Assembly: GCA_002013415.1 (NCBI GenBank) | Contig: MAEX01000011.1 | Location: 1-64,000 of the forward strand | DNA from: Mycobacterium sp. D16Q14 | GTDB lineage: Bacteria; Actinomycetota; Actinomycetes; Mycobacteriales; Mycobacteriaceae | DNA length: 64,000 nt | Reading direction: 5' to 3' | Notes under the pieces: generated by a model | The model's input: the letters and a program-made list of their open reading frames with translations, nothing else | Database searches by the model: none | Told to the model about the DNA's origin: nothing | Program-made: the position numbers and the translations under genes | In this document: positions 34,709-43,726 of the stretch, one piece after another | How the letters are laid out: every line of letters starts with the position of its first letter | Numbering within the stretch: position 1 is the first letter of the stretch

Positions 34709-34736
34709 CGCAGAGGCACCCCCCTGTTACGAGGCG
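34709..34736. repeat. 28-bp inverted repeat, right arm
   Basis: Exact partner of 34510-34537 (core GAGGCACCCCCCTGTTAC). Outside this pair a second, 11-bp inverted pair (34461-34471 and 34775-34785) gives nested symmetry. Confidence 0.85.
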
Positions 34737-34979
34737 CACGCGAATCTGTCCAGCTGACGATGCCTATGATCCGTAATGTTGACCGTCACCGCAGTTCAGG
34801 AGGGAAATTTCGCGGTTTCCATTGACTGTTTTCCGTCATCGGCCGCAAGTGCGGGATGCGGCTGGCTCCGAAACCGCCAATGTCGACAAATCCAGACCTG
34901 TTGCAGTATTTGTTGCATGTTTTCGGCGTGTCGCAATATGCACAGATACAGCTTCGGCATCGGATGCTTGACTGGCCGC

Positions 34980-37760
34980 GTGACCGTTGAACCTGCCGTC
35001 CCCGTCATAGACCTCCCGCGCGTCAACGCGGTCCAGTTCCAGTTTTTCGACCACACCGTGCACGCGCATCTAGTCACCGCTGACGACGCGATGGCGCACT
35101 GGATCGACGTCCTGTGCTCGACACCTCCAGCAGCAGTGGCCGCGGATATCGAGACGCGCGGTCTCGACGTCAACAAATTCACGATCACCTGTGTGACTGT
35201 CTCGTTTCAGCTGGGCCAGGACACAGTGGCGCTGCTGTTGGATCCGCTGCGCCGGCAGGAGCATCGCGGCATGCTCGCCCGCGTCTTCGATCACGCAGAT
35301 CGCCTGGTTTTCCACGGTGCCAGCTTCGACATCGCACCGCTGTACGCCCACAGGCTCATAACCCGTGAACAGATCCGCGGCAAGCTGGGTGACACCCTGG
35401 TCGCCGCGCGGATGGTCGACACCAACGCCAAAGCCGGTCGCAGCCTTGAAGACCTCGCCACCGCCTTCCGGGTGATGAACGACGACCGCACAACGATGGC
35501 TGAAGTTTTCGCCGCGCGGGGGCTCAAGAAGGACGAGGGCTGGTGGGCCACTGACATCGACACTCCTACGTATGCAGTGGGTGCCATGTCCGACACGGTC
35601 GCCACCTTGCGACTGTGGGGCCAGCCGGGGGTGCACGGGCACGGCATCATGGCCAAGGCTGCGCGCTACCTCACGTCGCCGTCAGCGGGGTTCGATGGCC
35701 GCGGCGTGCTCGCAGCGACCGACGCCGAGGCGCTTGTTGAGGATGTCCAGCAAGTGAACGCGATTGTGTTGGCGCGCACAGCGCGTGGGTATGCAGTCGA
35801 CAAAGAGTTCCCCGGACGATTCCACGAGCAGACCGCCGAGGCCACTAGAGCCGCGGCGCAGACGCTCGCTGCAGCCGGGATACGGCCGGGAAATGGCGCT
35901 GATCTTGTCAATGTGCTCGACGCTCGCGGTCTGCTCCATGAGCATTGGCCGCGCACACAAGGCGGAAGGCTCAAGGCGGACAAGCAATCACTCGAGGTGC
36001 TTGTGGGTGAACACATCAGCGACTCGATGAAAGACCCTCTGGTCCTTGCGCACCGCACGGTGTTCAACAACGAGAAGGACCGCGGCTACGTGGAGAAGGT
36101 CGTAGAGAACGCCGGTCCAACAGGCAGGGTTCATCCTGAAATCAAGATTCTAGGCGCCAGCGCGACGGGCCGTATGTGCCTGCCAGAGGACCAGCGGCTG
36201 CTCACCCGCCGCGGCCTGGTCACCGTCGATCAGATTCGCATAGGGGACCGCACCCTTGACGCGGACGGGCAATGGACTACCGTGCGCGCAGTGCATCGGT
36301 ATGCCGATGCGCCGTTGCGTCGCTACGTCCTCGCTGACGGGATTGAGCTGGTGTGCACCCTCGAGCACCGCTGGGTAGTCGAAAATGCCGCAGGCGGCCG
36401 CACGGTGCAGCCGCTGGAACACGCGGCGAGTACTGATCGTGTGCGCCTCACGCCCCCGCCCACTCCCGTTCTCAGTGAGACCAATTCGCTTACCGTCACA
36501 CAGCGCAGCGCCTACATGCTCGGCCACCAGACCACCAAGCTCGCAACCCAGCGGGACTCCGAACTCGCCGACGCGCTACTCACATCCGCTGCCCCACGTA
36601 CAGCGACAATGACCGCCCTGCGTGAGCGCTGGGAAGCGCAATCTGATCAGAGCTTGGCGGCCAGGGGAATGCCGCGCAACACCTTCCTGCACCGGGTATG
36701 TGATCAGCCGCTCGACGAACTCTGGAACATGCTGGAGGGAGCAAGCAAGCACGCCAAGACGCCGCACGTAGGCATAACCGTTTTGCCTACCCCTACGCGG
36801 CGCCACGCCGACGCATTCGCTCTGGCCGGGTACCGACTTGGGATGCGCTCGCTGGTATACGACACCCCTTACGGGGCGTCCGTCATCCTTTACCGCGGAG
36901 GATCAAGCCTCGAAGGTATGACCAGTGTCGACGTTCCAACAGCGGACGTGTGGTGCGTAACAACCGATTCGGGCACCTTCACAGCCTGGGGGAGTCAGGG
37001 CCCGTATCTGACCGGGAACAGCGCCAGCAAGCCGGAGATTCAGCAGTTTCCGAAAAGGGCGCGCGGCGTTATTGTTGCGGATTCGGGTTCCTGCGACTGG
37101 GTTTCGGCCGACTGGAAGTCGATTGAGCCTGTAGTGCTGGCGACCGCATCCGGGGACCGCCAATTCATCGCGGACATGCGCGCGGGCAAGGACCCCTACG
37201 AGCCGGTTGGATTGATGGCTGGAATCGACCGCAAGCTCGCCAAACGAAAGATGTTGGCGGACATGTATAGCCAAGGCTATAAGGCCGCTGCCCTGCAGTA
37301 TGGGTGGACGCTGGAGCGGGCCAAAGAGGTTTCGTGGGCAATCCGTGACGGCCTACCCATTCTGTACCGGCTGATCGACGCGCTCAAGGAACAATCGCAG
37401 GGTGCAGGCAGCGTCACCACGCTCAGGGGTCGCGTGGTGGACCAGCGGTTCAAGTTCTACGACGGGAGCCGCCTGATTCAAGATGTGGCACAGCGCATTG
37501 CGCCCAACCATTTCTGCCAGGGCTCCGCGCTAGACGTCATGCACCACTCAATTCTCGAGCTGGACAAACGGGGGCTCTCCGACCACGTACATCTCTGGAT
37601 GCATGACGAGATCGTGGCAGACAAGGTGATCGTCAACGAACTTGTCGACGTGATGTCGACACCGCCACCGTTCCTGGATGCGGTCGCCAAGTATCACGGC
37701 ATTGACGCGTTCCTGGGTGTCGACGTCAACGAGATGGGGCAGCGATGGATGTACGTGTAG
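34980..37760 (+). CDS. Family A DNA polymerase with intein
   Basis: About 926 residues before splicing if GTG 34980 is used; upstream in-frame ATGs back to 34776 add a Cys-rich stretch that looks non-coding. An exonuclease domain opens the protein (ADIETRGLD with the D-E pair, VFHGASFDIAPLY, and YAVGAMSDTVATL). The polymerase domain has ATGRM...SKPEIQQFP (split by an intein), motif A DWVSADWKSIEP, and motif C LWMHDEIV. It is a Pol I-like replicative enzyme of plasmid or phage type. It diverges from the helicase operon across the origin candidate. Confidence 0.9.
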   Translation: MTVEPAVPVIDLPRVNAVQFQFFDHTVHAHLVTADDAMAHWIDVLCSTPPAAVAADIETRGLDVNKFTITCVTVSFQLGQDTVALLLDPLRRQEHRGMLARVFDHADRLVFHGASFDIAPLYAHRLITREQIRGKLGDTLVAARMVDTNAKAGRSLEDLATAFRVMNDDRTTMAEVFAARGLKKDEGWWATDIDTPTYAVGAMSDTVATLRLWGQPGVHGHGIMAKAARYLTSPSAGFDGRGVLAATDAEALVEDVQQVNAIVLARTARGYAVDKEFPGRFHEQTAEATRAAAQTLAAAGIRPGNGADLVNVLDARGLLHEHWPRTQGGRLKADKQSLEVLVGEHISDSMKDPLVLAHRTVFNNEKDRGYVEKVVENAGPTGRVHPEIKILGASATGRMCLPEDQRLLTRRGLVTVDQIRIGDRTLDADGQWTTVRAVHRYADAPLRRYVLADGIELVCTLEHRWVVENAAGGRTVQPLEHAASTDRVRLTPPPTPVLSETNSLTVTQRSAYMLGHQTTKLATQRDSELADALLTSAAPRTATMTALRERWEAQSDQSLAARGMPRNTFLHRVCDQPLDELWNMLEGASKHAKTPHVGITVLPTPTRRHADAFALAGYRLGMRSLVYDTPYGASVILYRGGSSLEGMTSVDVPTADVWCVTTDSGTFTAWGSQGPYLTGNSASKPEIQQFPKRARGVIVADSGSCDWVSADWKSIEPVVLATASGDRQFIADMRAGKDPYEPVGLMAGIDRKLAKRKMLADMYSQGYKAAALQYGWTLERAKEVSWAIRDGLPILYRLIDALKEQSQGAGSVTTLRGRVVDQRFKFYDGSRLIQDVAQRIAPNHFCQGSALDVMHHSILELDKRGLSDHVHLWMHDEIVADKVIVNELVDVMSTPPPFLDAVAKYHGIDAFLGVDVNEMGQRWMYV
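36177..37019 (+). other. Intein in DNA polymerase
   Basis: 281 residues from Cys (CLPEDQRLLTRRGLVTVDQI) to Asn (GPYLTGN), followed by Ser of the extein. Inserted after ATGRM, a strongly conserved DNA-binding spot of family A polymerases. Block B has CTLEHRW. The penultimate residue is Gly instead of the usual His. No intact LAGLIDADG pair is visible (worn trace YMLGHQTTKL), so it is probably a mini-intein without homing activity. Confidence 0.85.
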
Positions 37761-37848
37761 CACGTTCGCGCTGTGCGGAAAACCTCTGTCGGCATTTCCG
37801 CTTCCATGGCAGCAGCGAACTGATAAGTCCGAGAAAGGCATACGCCGC

Positions 37849-38097
37849 ATGAACAACGAAAGCTACATCCTAGACATCACCTGGAGCAGTGACGATATGC
37901 CTGGCCTTCCGCAGCTAGTCGGACCGTTTGATACTTCCGACGAGGCCGGGCAATGGGCCGAGCTCAATGCTTCGCGAGCCGCATACACGGTTCGGCCGCT
38001 GGGCTATCCGTACCTGCGAGCAGGGGATGGATCGCATGTACGGATAGACCTGAACAGCGCCTCCAATCCGAAGGGAGTCAACCATGCTGGGATCTGA
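37849..38097 (+). CDS. Hypothetical small protein
   Basis: 82 residues from ATG 37849, with GAGAAAGG upstream (NESYILDITWSSDDMPGLPQ ...). Not recognised. Lies 88 bp after the polymerase gene and overlaps the next gene by 14 bp. Confidence 0.6.
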   Translation: MNNESYILDITWSSDDMPGLPQLVGPFDTSDEAGQWAELNASRAAYTVRPLGYPYLRAGDGSHVRIDLNSASNPKGVNHAGI

Positions 38098-38872
38098 TCC
38101 AATCGCCGCGCTGCTCGGAGCAGGGCTCGATGCGCGCTCACCGCAGGTCGTGTGGAAGGGGTACCTGCGTAGGTTGGCGGCTCTGGGATGCGCAGTCACC
38201 ATGCTGGGCCCGGATGTGGTTCTCCCGGACGGAATCGACGCCGAAAGCTTGACTGCACTCGCGGAGTTGACTACTCGCTACCCATCAGGAACGCCGATGC
38301 CCTCCGAGACCACAGGCAAACTCTCAGGGCTGGGACAGGTAGACGGCACCGGTGAGAGGGTCAATGCCCGGGTCACTGCATACTTTCGCAGGATCACCAA
38401 GATTGTCGGCACCGAGCGCACCACGGCTCTGCTCGACGCCGGCGTGATTACCGCCAGCGCGGCGCTGCACATCCGGTCGTCCAACATGGTCGCGGTGGTG
38501 GTACCCGACGCCGGCGCTTTGGGGCAGTGGCGCCAGTGGGCCGCGGCGACCAGCGACGACCCCCACGAACTGCACACAGCGCCAACACTGTTGCTCCCCG
38601 GACTGCCGGGTGGCGGTGTCTACCTCTTCGCGACGCCGGCAACTGTCGGTGAGGGCCAGCAGCCGACCGTGCCGGGGTTCCCACTGCTGGGGGATATGAG
38701 TCTGCAGGTGGGTGCGGCTCGGATCGATACCGGAGATGTGACGGTTCCTGTCCCGCCGACACGGATGGGAGGTCACGCGGTGATGCGTCTCGGGCCGTGC
38801 CGAAAGCTCCCCGCGTGGTTGGAGTCGACGTTGCGGGCCAGTGGAAATGCCACGGCTGCCCCGGCAGCATGA
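38084..38872 (+). CDS. Possible primase/polymerase (Prim-Pol)-derived protein
   Basis: 262 residues. The C-terminal half reads LLLPGLPGGGVYLFATP, ARIDTGDVTVPVPPTRMGGH and GPCRKLPAWLESTL, which resembles the end of actinobacterial bifunctional primase-polymerase N-terminal domains (a vYlF strand, a PPS-like loop, then LPAWL). The catalytic acidic residues are not obvious, so it may be inactive or a distant relative. Its location beside the polymerase supports a replication role. Overlaps the 37849 gene. Confidence 0.5.
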   Translation: MLGSDPIAALLGAGLDARSPQVVWKGYLRRLAALGCAVTMLGPDVVLPDGIDAESLTALAELTTRYPSGTPMPSETTGKLSGLGQVDGTGERVNARVTAYFRRITKIVGTERTTALLDAGVITASAALHIRSSNMVAVVVPDAGALGQWRQWAAATSDDPHELHTAPTLLLPGLPGGGVYLFATPATVGEGQQPTVPGFPLLGDMSLQVGAARIDTGDVTVPVPPTRMGGHAVMRLGPCRKLPAWLESTLRASGNATAAPAA

Positions 38873-38903
38873 AAGTCGTCGGTTTCGAGACAGGATCGCG
38901 GTG

Positions 38904-39128
38904 ATGCCATCGGACGAAGTGGAAGCGGACGGCGCGAAAGACACCCTGTGGGCGGTGCTGGACATTGGCTGGAGGATCTTGCTCGTGATCGTCGGCGTCC
39001 CGGCTGTTTGGATCTTGCGCGCATGCGGTGTGGTCGAACTGTCGGTGTGGCAGGCCGCGGTCGCTTCGGCCGTGTTGGTTGCACTCGCTGCTGGAGACGT
39101 GCTGCTCGCTATGACGCTGGTCATGTAG
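38904..39128 (+). CDS. Small membrane protein
   Basis: 74 residues from ATG 38904 with two hydrophobic helices (WRILLVIVGVPAVWILRA and WQAAVASAVLVALAAGDVLL). Not recognised. Starts 31 bp after the Prim-Pol-like gene. Confidence 0.55.
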   Translation: MPSDEVEADGAKDTLWAVLDIGWRILLVIVGVPAVWILRACGVVELSVWQAAVASAVLVALAAGDVLLAMTLVM

Positions 39129-39171
39129 CAGTAGACGCGCCAACTTCGAACAAGGGCAGGGAGATTGGTAC

Positions 39172-39240
39172 ATGGCAAAACTCGGCATGTCTCGACAGTC
39201 GAAGGCGCGTCGCAAGCGCATGATCTCATTGAGTTGTTGA
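39172..39240 (+). CDS. Possible 22-residue basic peptide
   Basis: ATG 39172 preceded by AGGGAGA at good spacing encodes MAKLGMSRQSKARRKRMIS followed by LSC. Strongly basic. Located between the membrane protein and the shared terminator. Real only if the ribosome site is used. Confidence 0.4.
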   Translation: MAKLGMSRQSKARRKRMISLSC

Positions 39241-39302
39241 CAGCTGCAGAACTGTTTGAGGACCGAGTCATCTGGACGCGGTCGAATAGTCCCCGAACAG
39301 CA

Positions 39303-39335
39303 GAAAGCCCCGCACACCGAAGTGGCGGGGCTTTC
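39303..39335. terminator. Bidirectional-looking terminator
   Basis: GAAAGCCCCGC at 39303-39313 pairs exactly with GCGGGGCTTTC at 39325-39335; an A-run on one side and TTTC on the other allow use from both strands. It separates the polymerase operon from the ESX substrate operon. Confidence 0.8.
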
Positions 39336-39353
39336 TCGCGCTAGTGAGCGGGT

Positions 39354-39653
39354 TTACGCGCCAGACATCTTGCCGCCGGCGATGCTCTGGTCGTAGCCGA
39401 TCGTGTCGTTGATCGCTTCGTCCGTCGACTTGCAGCACTGCTCAACAACGTTGTGGACGTTGTTGATCGCGGCGTTCTGCTGCTGCGAGAACTCAGTGGC
39501 GGTATCCATACCGACACCCTGCATCGCACCAGTGAGCTTCTTGTACGCGTCCAGCTGTCGGCCACCTTCCTCGTGCAGGATCCCGAGATCCTTACGGAGA
39601 GAGGCGGTATCCGACATTGCGCCGGGGATGTTGAGCTTTAGTTCCTTGGCCAT
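39354..39653 (-). CDS. Esx-like (WXG100-related) secreted protein B
   Basis: 99 residues, helical hairpin pattern, with about 100-residue Esx size. The turn region reads LTGAMQGVGMDTATEF and lacks the classical WxG. Two adjacent Cys occur in helix 2 (VVEQCCKS). Assignment rests on size, tandem pairing with 39690, and neighbouring EspG-like and substrate genes. Confidence 0.65.
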   Translation of the reverse strand: MAKELKLNIPGAMSDTASLRKDLGILHEEGGRQLDAYKKLTGAMQGVGMDTATEFSQQQNAAINNVHNVVEQCCKSTDEAINDTIGYDQSIAGGKMSGA

Positions 39654-39689
39654 GTTGTTCGGTCCTTTCCTGTCGTCTTCGCGGGCCCG

Positions 39690-39992
39690 TTAGACCTTCT
39701 GCACCGCGTTGGCGCCCTGGGCTTGGCGCTCCAGCTGGACCCGAACAACCTCGCGGGTGCCCTGGACAGCTGCATCCGCGGTGTTGAAGACCTTCTCCAG
39801 CTGCGGCTTCGATTCCGATTCGTACTTGCCCTGGAATGCGTCCATGGTGTCCGAGATGTAGTTGTGGCTCTGCAGATCGAGGACCTTGTCACCAATCCGC
39901 GACAAAGCCCCACGCATCGTGTCGGTGTGGGTCTGCAGGGTGTCGCATAGCGACAGCGCCTCTGCGGGACCAATCCCTACAAGACTTGGCAT
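39690..39992 (-). CDS. Esx-like (WXG100-related) secreted protein A
   Basis: 100 residues. SDTMDAFQGKYESESKPQLE aligns with the AYQGVQQKWDATATEL part of ESAT-6, but W of WxG is missing. Forms a tandem pair with 39354 (36 bp apart). Esx pairs are secreted as heterodimers by ESX systems, with EccC as motor. Confidence 0.7.
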   Translation of the reverse strand: MPSLVGIGPAEALSLCDTLQTHTDTMRGALSRIGDKVLDLQSHNYISDTMDAFQGKYESESKPQLEKVFNTADAAVQGTREVVRVQLERQAQGANAVQKV

Positions 39993-40049
39993 GTTCTCTC
40001 CGATGGTCGGTGGGGTGTTTCAAAGCAGATGGTAGCGCAAGAATTCCGG

Positions 40050-41381
40050 TTAACCCCGTCTGTAAGCATTGCTGAGCGCTCCGATTCCAGCATTGATGCC
40101 GGTTCTGTTGCCGGATGTGTATGTGATGCGTCGTACATCGCCCGAGCCTGCGGGATAGGAGGCCATGATGCCTCGTCCGCGAATAAATGCCAGAGCCATA
40201 GAACCGGGTCTACCTCGCGATACATCCACATCACGGGTGCTGACAGTGATCGTGGCCAGTGCGTGGGTCGTAGAACCTGCGAGTTCGGCTATTGCGGTTT
40301 GTGCACCGGCAGGTATCTTCGCAGCTTGCAGGATTTTGCGGGCTGATTTGCGTGCACGAAGGCGTACCGCGTCGTCGGCGGCACGAGCTTTGTCGTCAGC
40401 GTCCGGTTCAGGTTCGCTGTCGATGATCTTTGACGTATCAGGATCGGCGCTTAGCTGCTCCACCACGGACCCAGGCAGCACAACGTTCGCCGCCAGTGGG
40501 TACCCGGGCCACTGCCCCTCCGGGTCCAGCAGGTCCAGCAATGCGGCTGCAGCATCAGCGTGCTCGTTGTCGCGACGCAGCCGGCGCGTGAAGACCACGG
40601 TGATGTTGTTGACGAGCGCGCACACCACTTCGCGCTTGCCAACCCCGATCACGAATGTCACCCGTGGCACGTCACGTACGCCCGCTTCGATCCCGAATTC
40701 CTTGAGCTCAGTGGGTATTTTCACCGGCGCGCGCCGCTGCGCGTACAGCAGCACGGTGCCGTAGATCGTCAGGCCGGCGTGCCCTGTGACGGTGTCAAAC
40801 ATGGCCTTGGCCTCCTCTGTGAGGTGGCCCCGCTCATCGAGAGCGGACCAGGTGCGTAGATCGTGCATGATTTGTGCTTCAGATGTCAGCAGGTGCGGGA
40901 AGGTGGGCCCGAGTTCGGTGGGCATTTGGCGTACCAAATTCTTGGCCGCCAGCCAATGCCAATGCGAAACAGTGAAATACGGCATGGCTTCGGTGACTGG
41001 GGCGACAGCCAAGTTGTCGGCGCTGAGCCAGCCTCCGATGTTTCGGTAGGCGGTGTCTGTCGGTGCTTTGTCACGTCCCGGGACCAGTGCGCGCATCGCG
41101 GTGCGCAGCGCCGCTGAGGCGATGATCTTGCCGTCCGCGCCGAGGCGGACCTCGGTCTTGGCCGCTTCCGCGATGGAGGCGATACCTGGGTCCTTCTCAA
41201 CGACCAGGTTGATGAGCTTGTGAAGTTCGCTTTCGCGCTCGTCCTCGCCGGGATCCTGCACGTGAGTGGAACCGTCCGGATCATTAGGAAGAACTGATTC
41301 ACCTGCAGGCGTAGCGCTATTGGTGGTCGGCTCCGCTGGAGAGTCTTCGGCAAGCAGGTCCTGGAGTCTCTGATCGATCAC
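40050..41381 (-). CDS. EspG-like ESX chaperone (tentative)
   Basis: 443 residues from GTG 41381. The middle and end (TVSHWHWLAAKNLVRQMPTE, RVTFVIGVGKREVVCALVNN, GSMALAFIRGRGIMASYPAG and a final helix GINAGIGALSNAYRRG) follow the course of EspG proteins, which hold PE/PPE-type substrates before secretion. It is longer than usual (about 280-300), with an acidic N-terminus and an insertion near 320-345. Its place between the large substrate and the Esx pair supports the call. Confidence 0.5.
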   Translation of the reverse strand: MIDQRLQDLLAEDSPAEPTTNSATPAGESVLPNDPDGSTHVQDPGEDERESELHKLINLVVEKDPGIASIAEAAKTEVRLGADGKIIASAALRTAMRALVPGRDKAPTDTAYRNIGGWLSADNLAVAPVTEAMPYFTVSHWHWLAAKNLVRQMPTELGPTFPHLLTSEAQIMHDLRTWSALDERGHLTEEAKAMFDTVTGHAGLTIYGTVLLYAQRRAPVKIPTELKEFGIEAGVRDVPRVTFVIGVGKREVVCALVNNITVVFTRRLRRDNEHADAAAALLDLLDPEGQWPGYPLAANVVLPGSVVEQLSADPDTSKIIDSEPEPDADDKARAADDAVRLRARKSARKILQAAKIPAGAQTAIAELAGSTTHALATITVSTRDVDVSRGRPGSMALAFIRGRGIMASYPAGSGDVRRITYTSGNRTGINAGIGALSNAYRRG

Positions 41382-41435
41382 AGCTGGAAGATTGCGGGCC
41401 TACGAGGAAAACAGCCGAGAGAGGCGCGATGTGCG

Positions 41436-43667
41436 CTATCCGAGTGCGCGGCCCTGGTACGCGATCTCCACCGGTCCAGCAGCAGCGGGCGGGGGCGGCT
41501 CGGGAGCGGTTGACGCTGCGGGAATGGTGATTTCGCCTGTGCCCATGGCGGTCACAGGATCTTGCGGTGCGATTGGCCCAGGGGTGGGCGGTTGCGGTGT
41601 GGGACTCGCCGGCGCAGTAACGGGGCCAGGGAACGCGGCGGGCGGGGGAGCTGTCACGTCCTCGGCTTGCGCTGGGGCTGGGCCAGCAGCAGGGGCCGGG
41701 CTGTCCGGTGTTGGTATGCCCGGATGGCTAGGTTCGGCGCCGGGGGCATCCTCAGGTAGCTCGGGAAGCGGTATCTTGGAGACGAATCCGTCCTTGCCCA
41801 GAACGTCATCGAGACTCTCGACCTCGCCCGTGGAGGTCAGGACACGGCCATCGCCCAAGTACATTCCCGACTTCTCGTCTCCGATCACGGCACTGCCGAT
41901 GTTCACCTCGGAAGGATCGAGCGGGTCTCCGAGAGAAGTGATATCCATACCCGCAGCTGCGGCGGCCTCAAGCACCGATACGGCCTTGTCACCCGCAGCG
42001 GAGGCTATGTTCAGCATCATCTCGCCCAAACGCGGATCTGGAACGCCCTTGACTTCTACGTGCTGGCCATTCACCGGCACAGCGAGGTCGAACGGCCTGA
42101 GCGTCTTCTTCGACAGCGGCACAGCGTCTTTGTCGACCCTGCCGTTGCCGTCCTTGTCCGCCGGACGGCCGGTGGCGTCGAGCTGGTGGGGTCGGGCCGC
42201 CGAACCTGGCGTGCCAACTCCGTTGGATGCGGCCGGACCGGGAGCGGTGAATGTGGATGCAGTAGCGGCAGTCCGGTCTTTGTCGGCCGCCCTGCCAGCC
42301 GGGGTGTCTGGACCGAGGCGGCGCTGGTTACCCAACGCATCCCCACGCAGTGACTTGAGGAGGTCTTCAGGCACTTTCGCGGCCTGCTGGGCAGCCTGGG
42401 TGAGCGGTTGCGCCGCCTGCTGTGCGGCGTGTGCCGGTGCGGCCATTGCCTGCGCTGGCGGGGCGATACCGCTCTGACCAAGAGCGGAAAGCAATTTGGA
42501 CAAGTCGCTGCCCGCAGCATTGCTTTTGCCCATCGCACCGGGAGTAGCTGCGATCCTTCCTCCGCCGACCGCCGGGGTCGTTGAGCCTGCGGAGCGGTTG
42601 CTGCCGTGCTCGCCTTGCGCGCGCGCCGCTGTCTCGCCGACAGTTTCACGCTCCACCTTCACAGGAGCTGCGATCTTTCCTGCGAGCGCGGCGATCTCCT
42701 CACCGAGGTGGTTGGCGTCGTCAGCCCCTCGCAGCACCGTGTTCGGCGCAGCTATCCGGGTGAACTCACCGTGTGACCGGCTGATGGTGGCAGATGCGCG
42801 ATCGAGGCCTTCATCGGTGATCTGGATCTTGTTCAATGTGCGCGCGTTGACCTGCGACCGGACAAGCTCTTTGGAGATATCCGTGATTTCTCTGCGCTTG
42901 CCCAGTTCCTCACTGCGCAGTTGATGGAACCCGTCGTTGGCCGCGATACCGCCGCGTGCGATCAACGAGTGCAGATCTTTGGACGCTTCAGCACCGGCCG
43001 CCAGCGTCTTGAGGGGGTCTCGGATTCGGGCTAGCTGTTGTTCGACAAGGTATTCACCGGTGCCTTCGAACGCCTTGAGTAGTGCGTCGACGGCCACGCG
43101 CCACCTGACAATCAGATCTTTGGCCAGGTTGTACGTGCCCCCGAGTGTGGAGATGTTGGCCCCGGTGACAGGGAGCTGGGCACCGTCGGGGAACCAAGCT
43201 TTCGCGGGGTCGACGGCGAACAATCTTTGATTCAGCGATTCGATACCCGCGTCGAGCTTGTTGATTGCCGCTTCATCGCTGGGGTCCAGCAGCGGGAGGT
43301 GATCGTTGCGCTGCAACCATTTACGACCGTCAACGCCAGCCGGCGGTGCAGCCTGCAGACCCTGGAGAGTCGAATGCGACGGCGATAGTGGCGCGGGCGA
43401 ATCTTGCACAGCTGGGGGAACGGAGGGTGCGATATCTCGCTGCGGTCCATCGAGACGTTCCCGGACCTTGGCGGGATCCAAGAGCGATCCAGCCGTGAAT
43501 GCTGGTCCGAACTCTGGCAGCACCACCCGTTCCCACGAACCGGCTCCATACTTGGCCTCAACCGCCTGCTGGAGCTGCTTGAGGCATTCAGGAGCCCACA
43601 TCTTTGCGTTGGGGAGTGCGAGAACTGAGTTGTAGCGCTCGATGGCCTGCTCGATGGGGTCACTCAT
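41436..43667 (-). CDS. Large helical and Pro-rich ESX substrate
   Basis: 743 residues. Residues 1-330 are mainly helical (SLNQRLFAVDPAKAWFPDGA, DLIVRWRVAVDALLKAFEGT, EELGKRREITDISKELVRSQ), like the four-helix portion of EspB/EspA-type proteins and DUF4226-type ESX substrates; then a low-complexity Gln/Ala region, a small C-terminal domain (MYLGDGRVLTSTGEVESLDD) and a Pro-rich tail. No signal peptide. The operon points to export by type VII secretion. Confidence 0.62.
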   Translation of the reverse strand: MSDPIEQAIERYNSVLALPNAKMWAPECLKQLQQAVEAKYGAGSWERVVLPEFGPAFTAGSLLDPAKVRERLDGPQRDIAPSVPPAVQDSPAPLSPSHSTLQGLQAAPPAGVDGRKWLQRNDHLPLLDPSDEAAINKLDAGIESLNQRLFAVDPAKAWFPDGAQLPVTGANISTLGGTYNLAKDLIVRWRVAVDALLKAFEGTGEYLVEQQLARIRDPLKTLAAGAEASKDLHSLIARGGIAANDGFHQLRSEELGKRREITDISKELVRSQVNARTLNKIQITDEGLDRASATISRSHGEFTRIAAPNTVLRGADDANHLGEEIAALAGKIAAPVKVERETVGETAARAQGEHGSNRSAGSTTPAVGGGRIAATPGAMGKSNAAGSDLSKLLSALGQSGIAPPAQAMAAPAHAAQQAAQPLTQAAQQAAKVPEDLLKSLRGDALGNQRRLGPDTPAGRAADKDRTAATASTFTAPGPAASNGVGTPGSAARPHQLDATGRPADKDGNGRVDKDAVPLSKKTLRPFDLAVPVNGQHVEVKGVPDPRLGEMMLNIASAAGDKAVSVLEAAAAAGMDITSLGDPLDPSEVNIGSAVIGDEKSGMYLGDGRVLTSTGEVESLDDVLGKDGFVSKIPLPELPEDAPGAEPSHPGIPTPDSPAPAAGPAPAQAEDVTAPPPAAFPGPVTAPASPTPQPPTPGPIAPQDPVTAMGTGEITIPAASTAPEPPPPAAAGPVEIAYQGRALG

Positions 43668-43726
43668 GTGCTCGCTCCACTCATGTGAGGTGTCCGTACG
43701 TTTTGCGTCAAGGGGTTGCGCCGGTA

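Larger units (their letters stand above)
34040..34975. other. Candidate replication origin / divergent promoter region
   Basis: More than 900 bases between the divergent helicase operon and polymerase gene. It holds nested inverted repeats: CGGTCAACATT (34461-34471) with its complement at 34775-34785, and inside these a perfect 28-bp pair (34510-34537 and 34709-34736). The centre is AT-rich at about 34610-34670. Direct repeats of GCGATCCGTC occur near 34335 and 34378, and TGTCACGTCCC at 34312. No gene is visible. Position and symmetry fit an origin; promoter function is also certain to be here. Confidence 0.6.

Noticed and set aside
34510..34736. Insertion sequence with terminal inverted repeats
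   Set aside because: Only 171 bp lie between the arms and no transposase is encoded; no target-site duplication seen.
34776..34979. N-terminal extension of the DNA polymerase
   Set aside because: The upstream in-frame stretch is Cys-rich and unlike coding sequence of the family; it overlaps the inverted repeat at 34775-34785.
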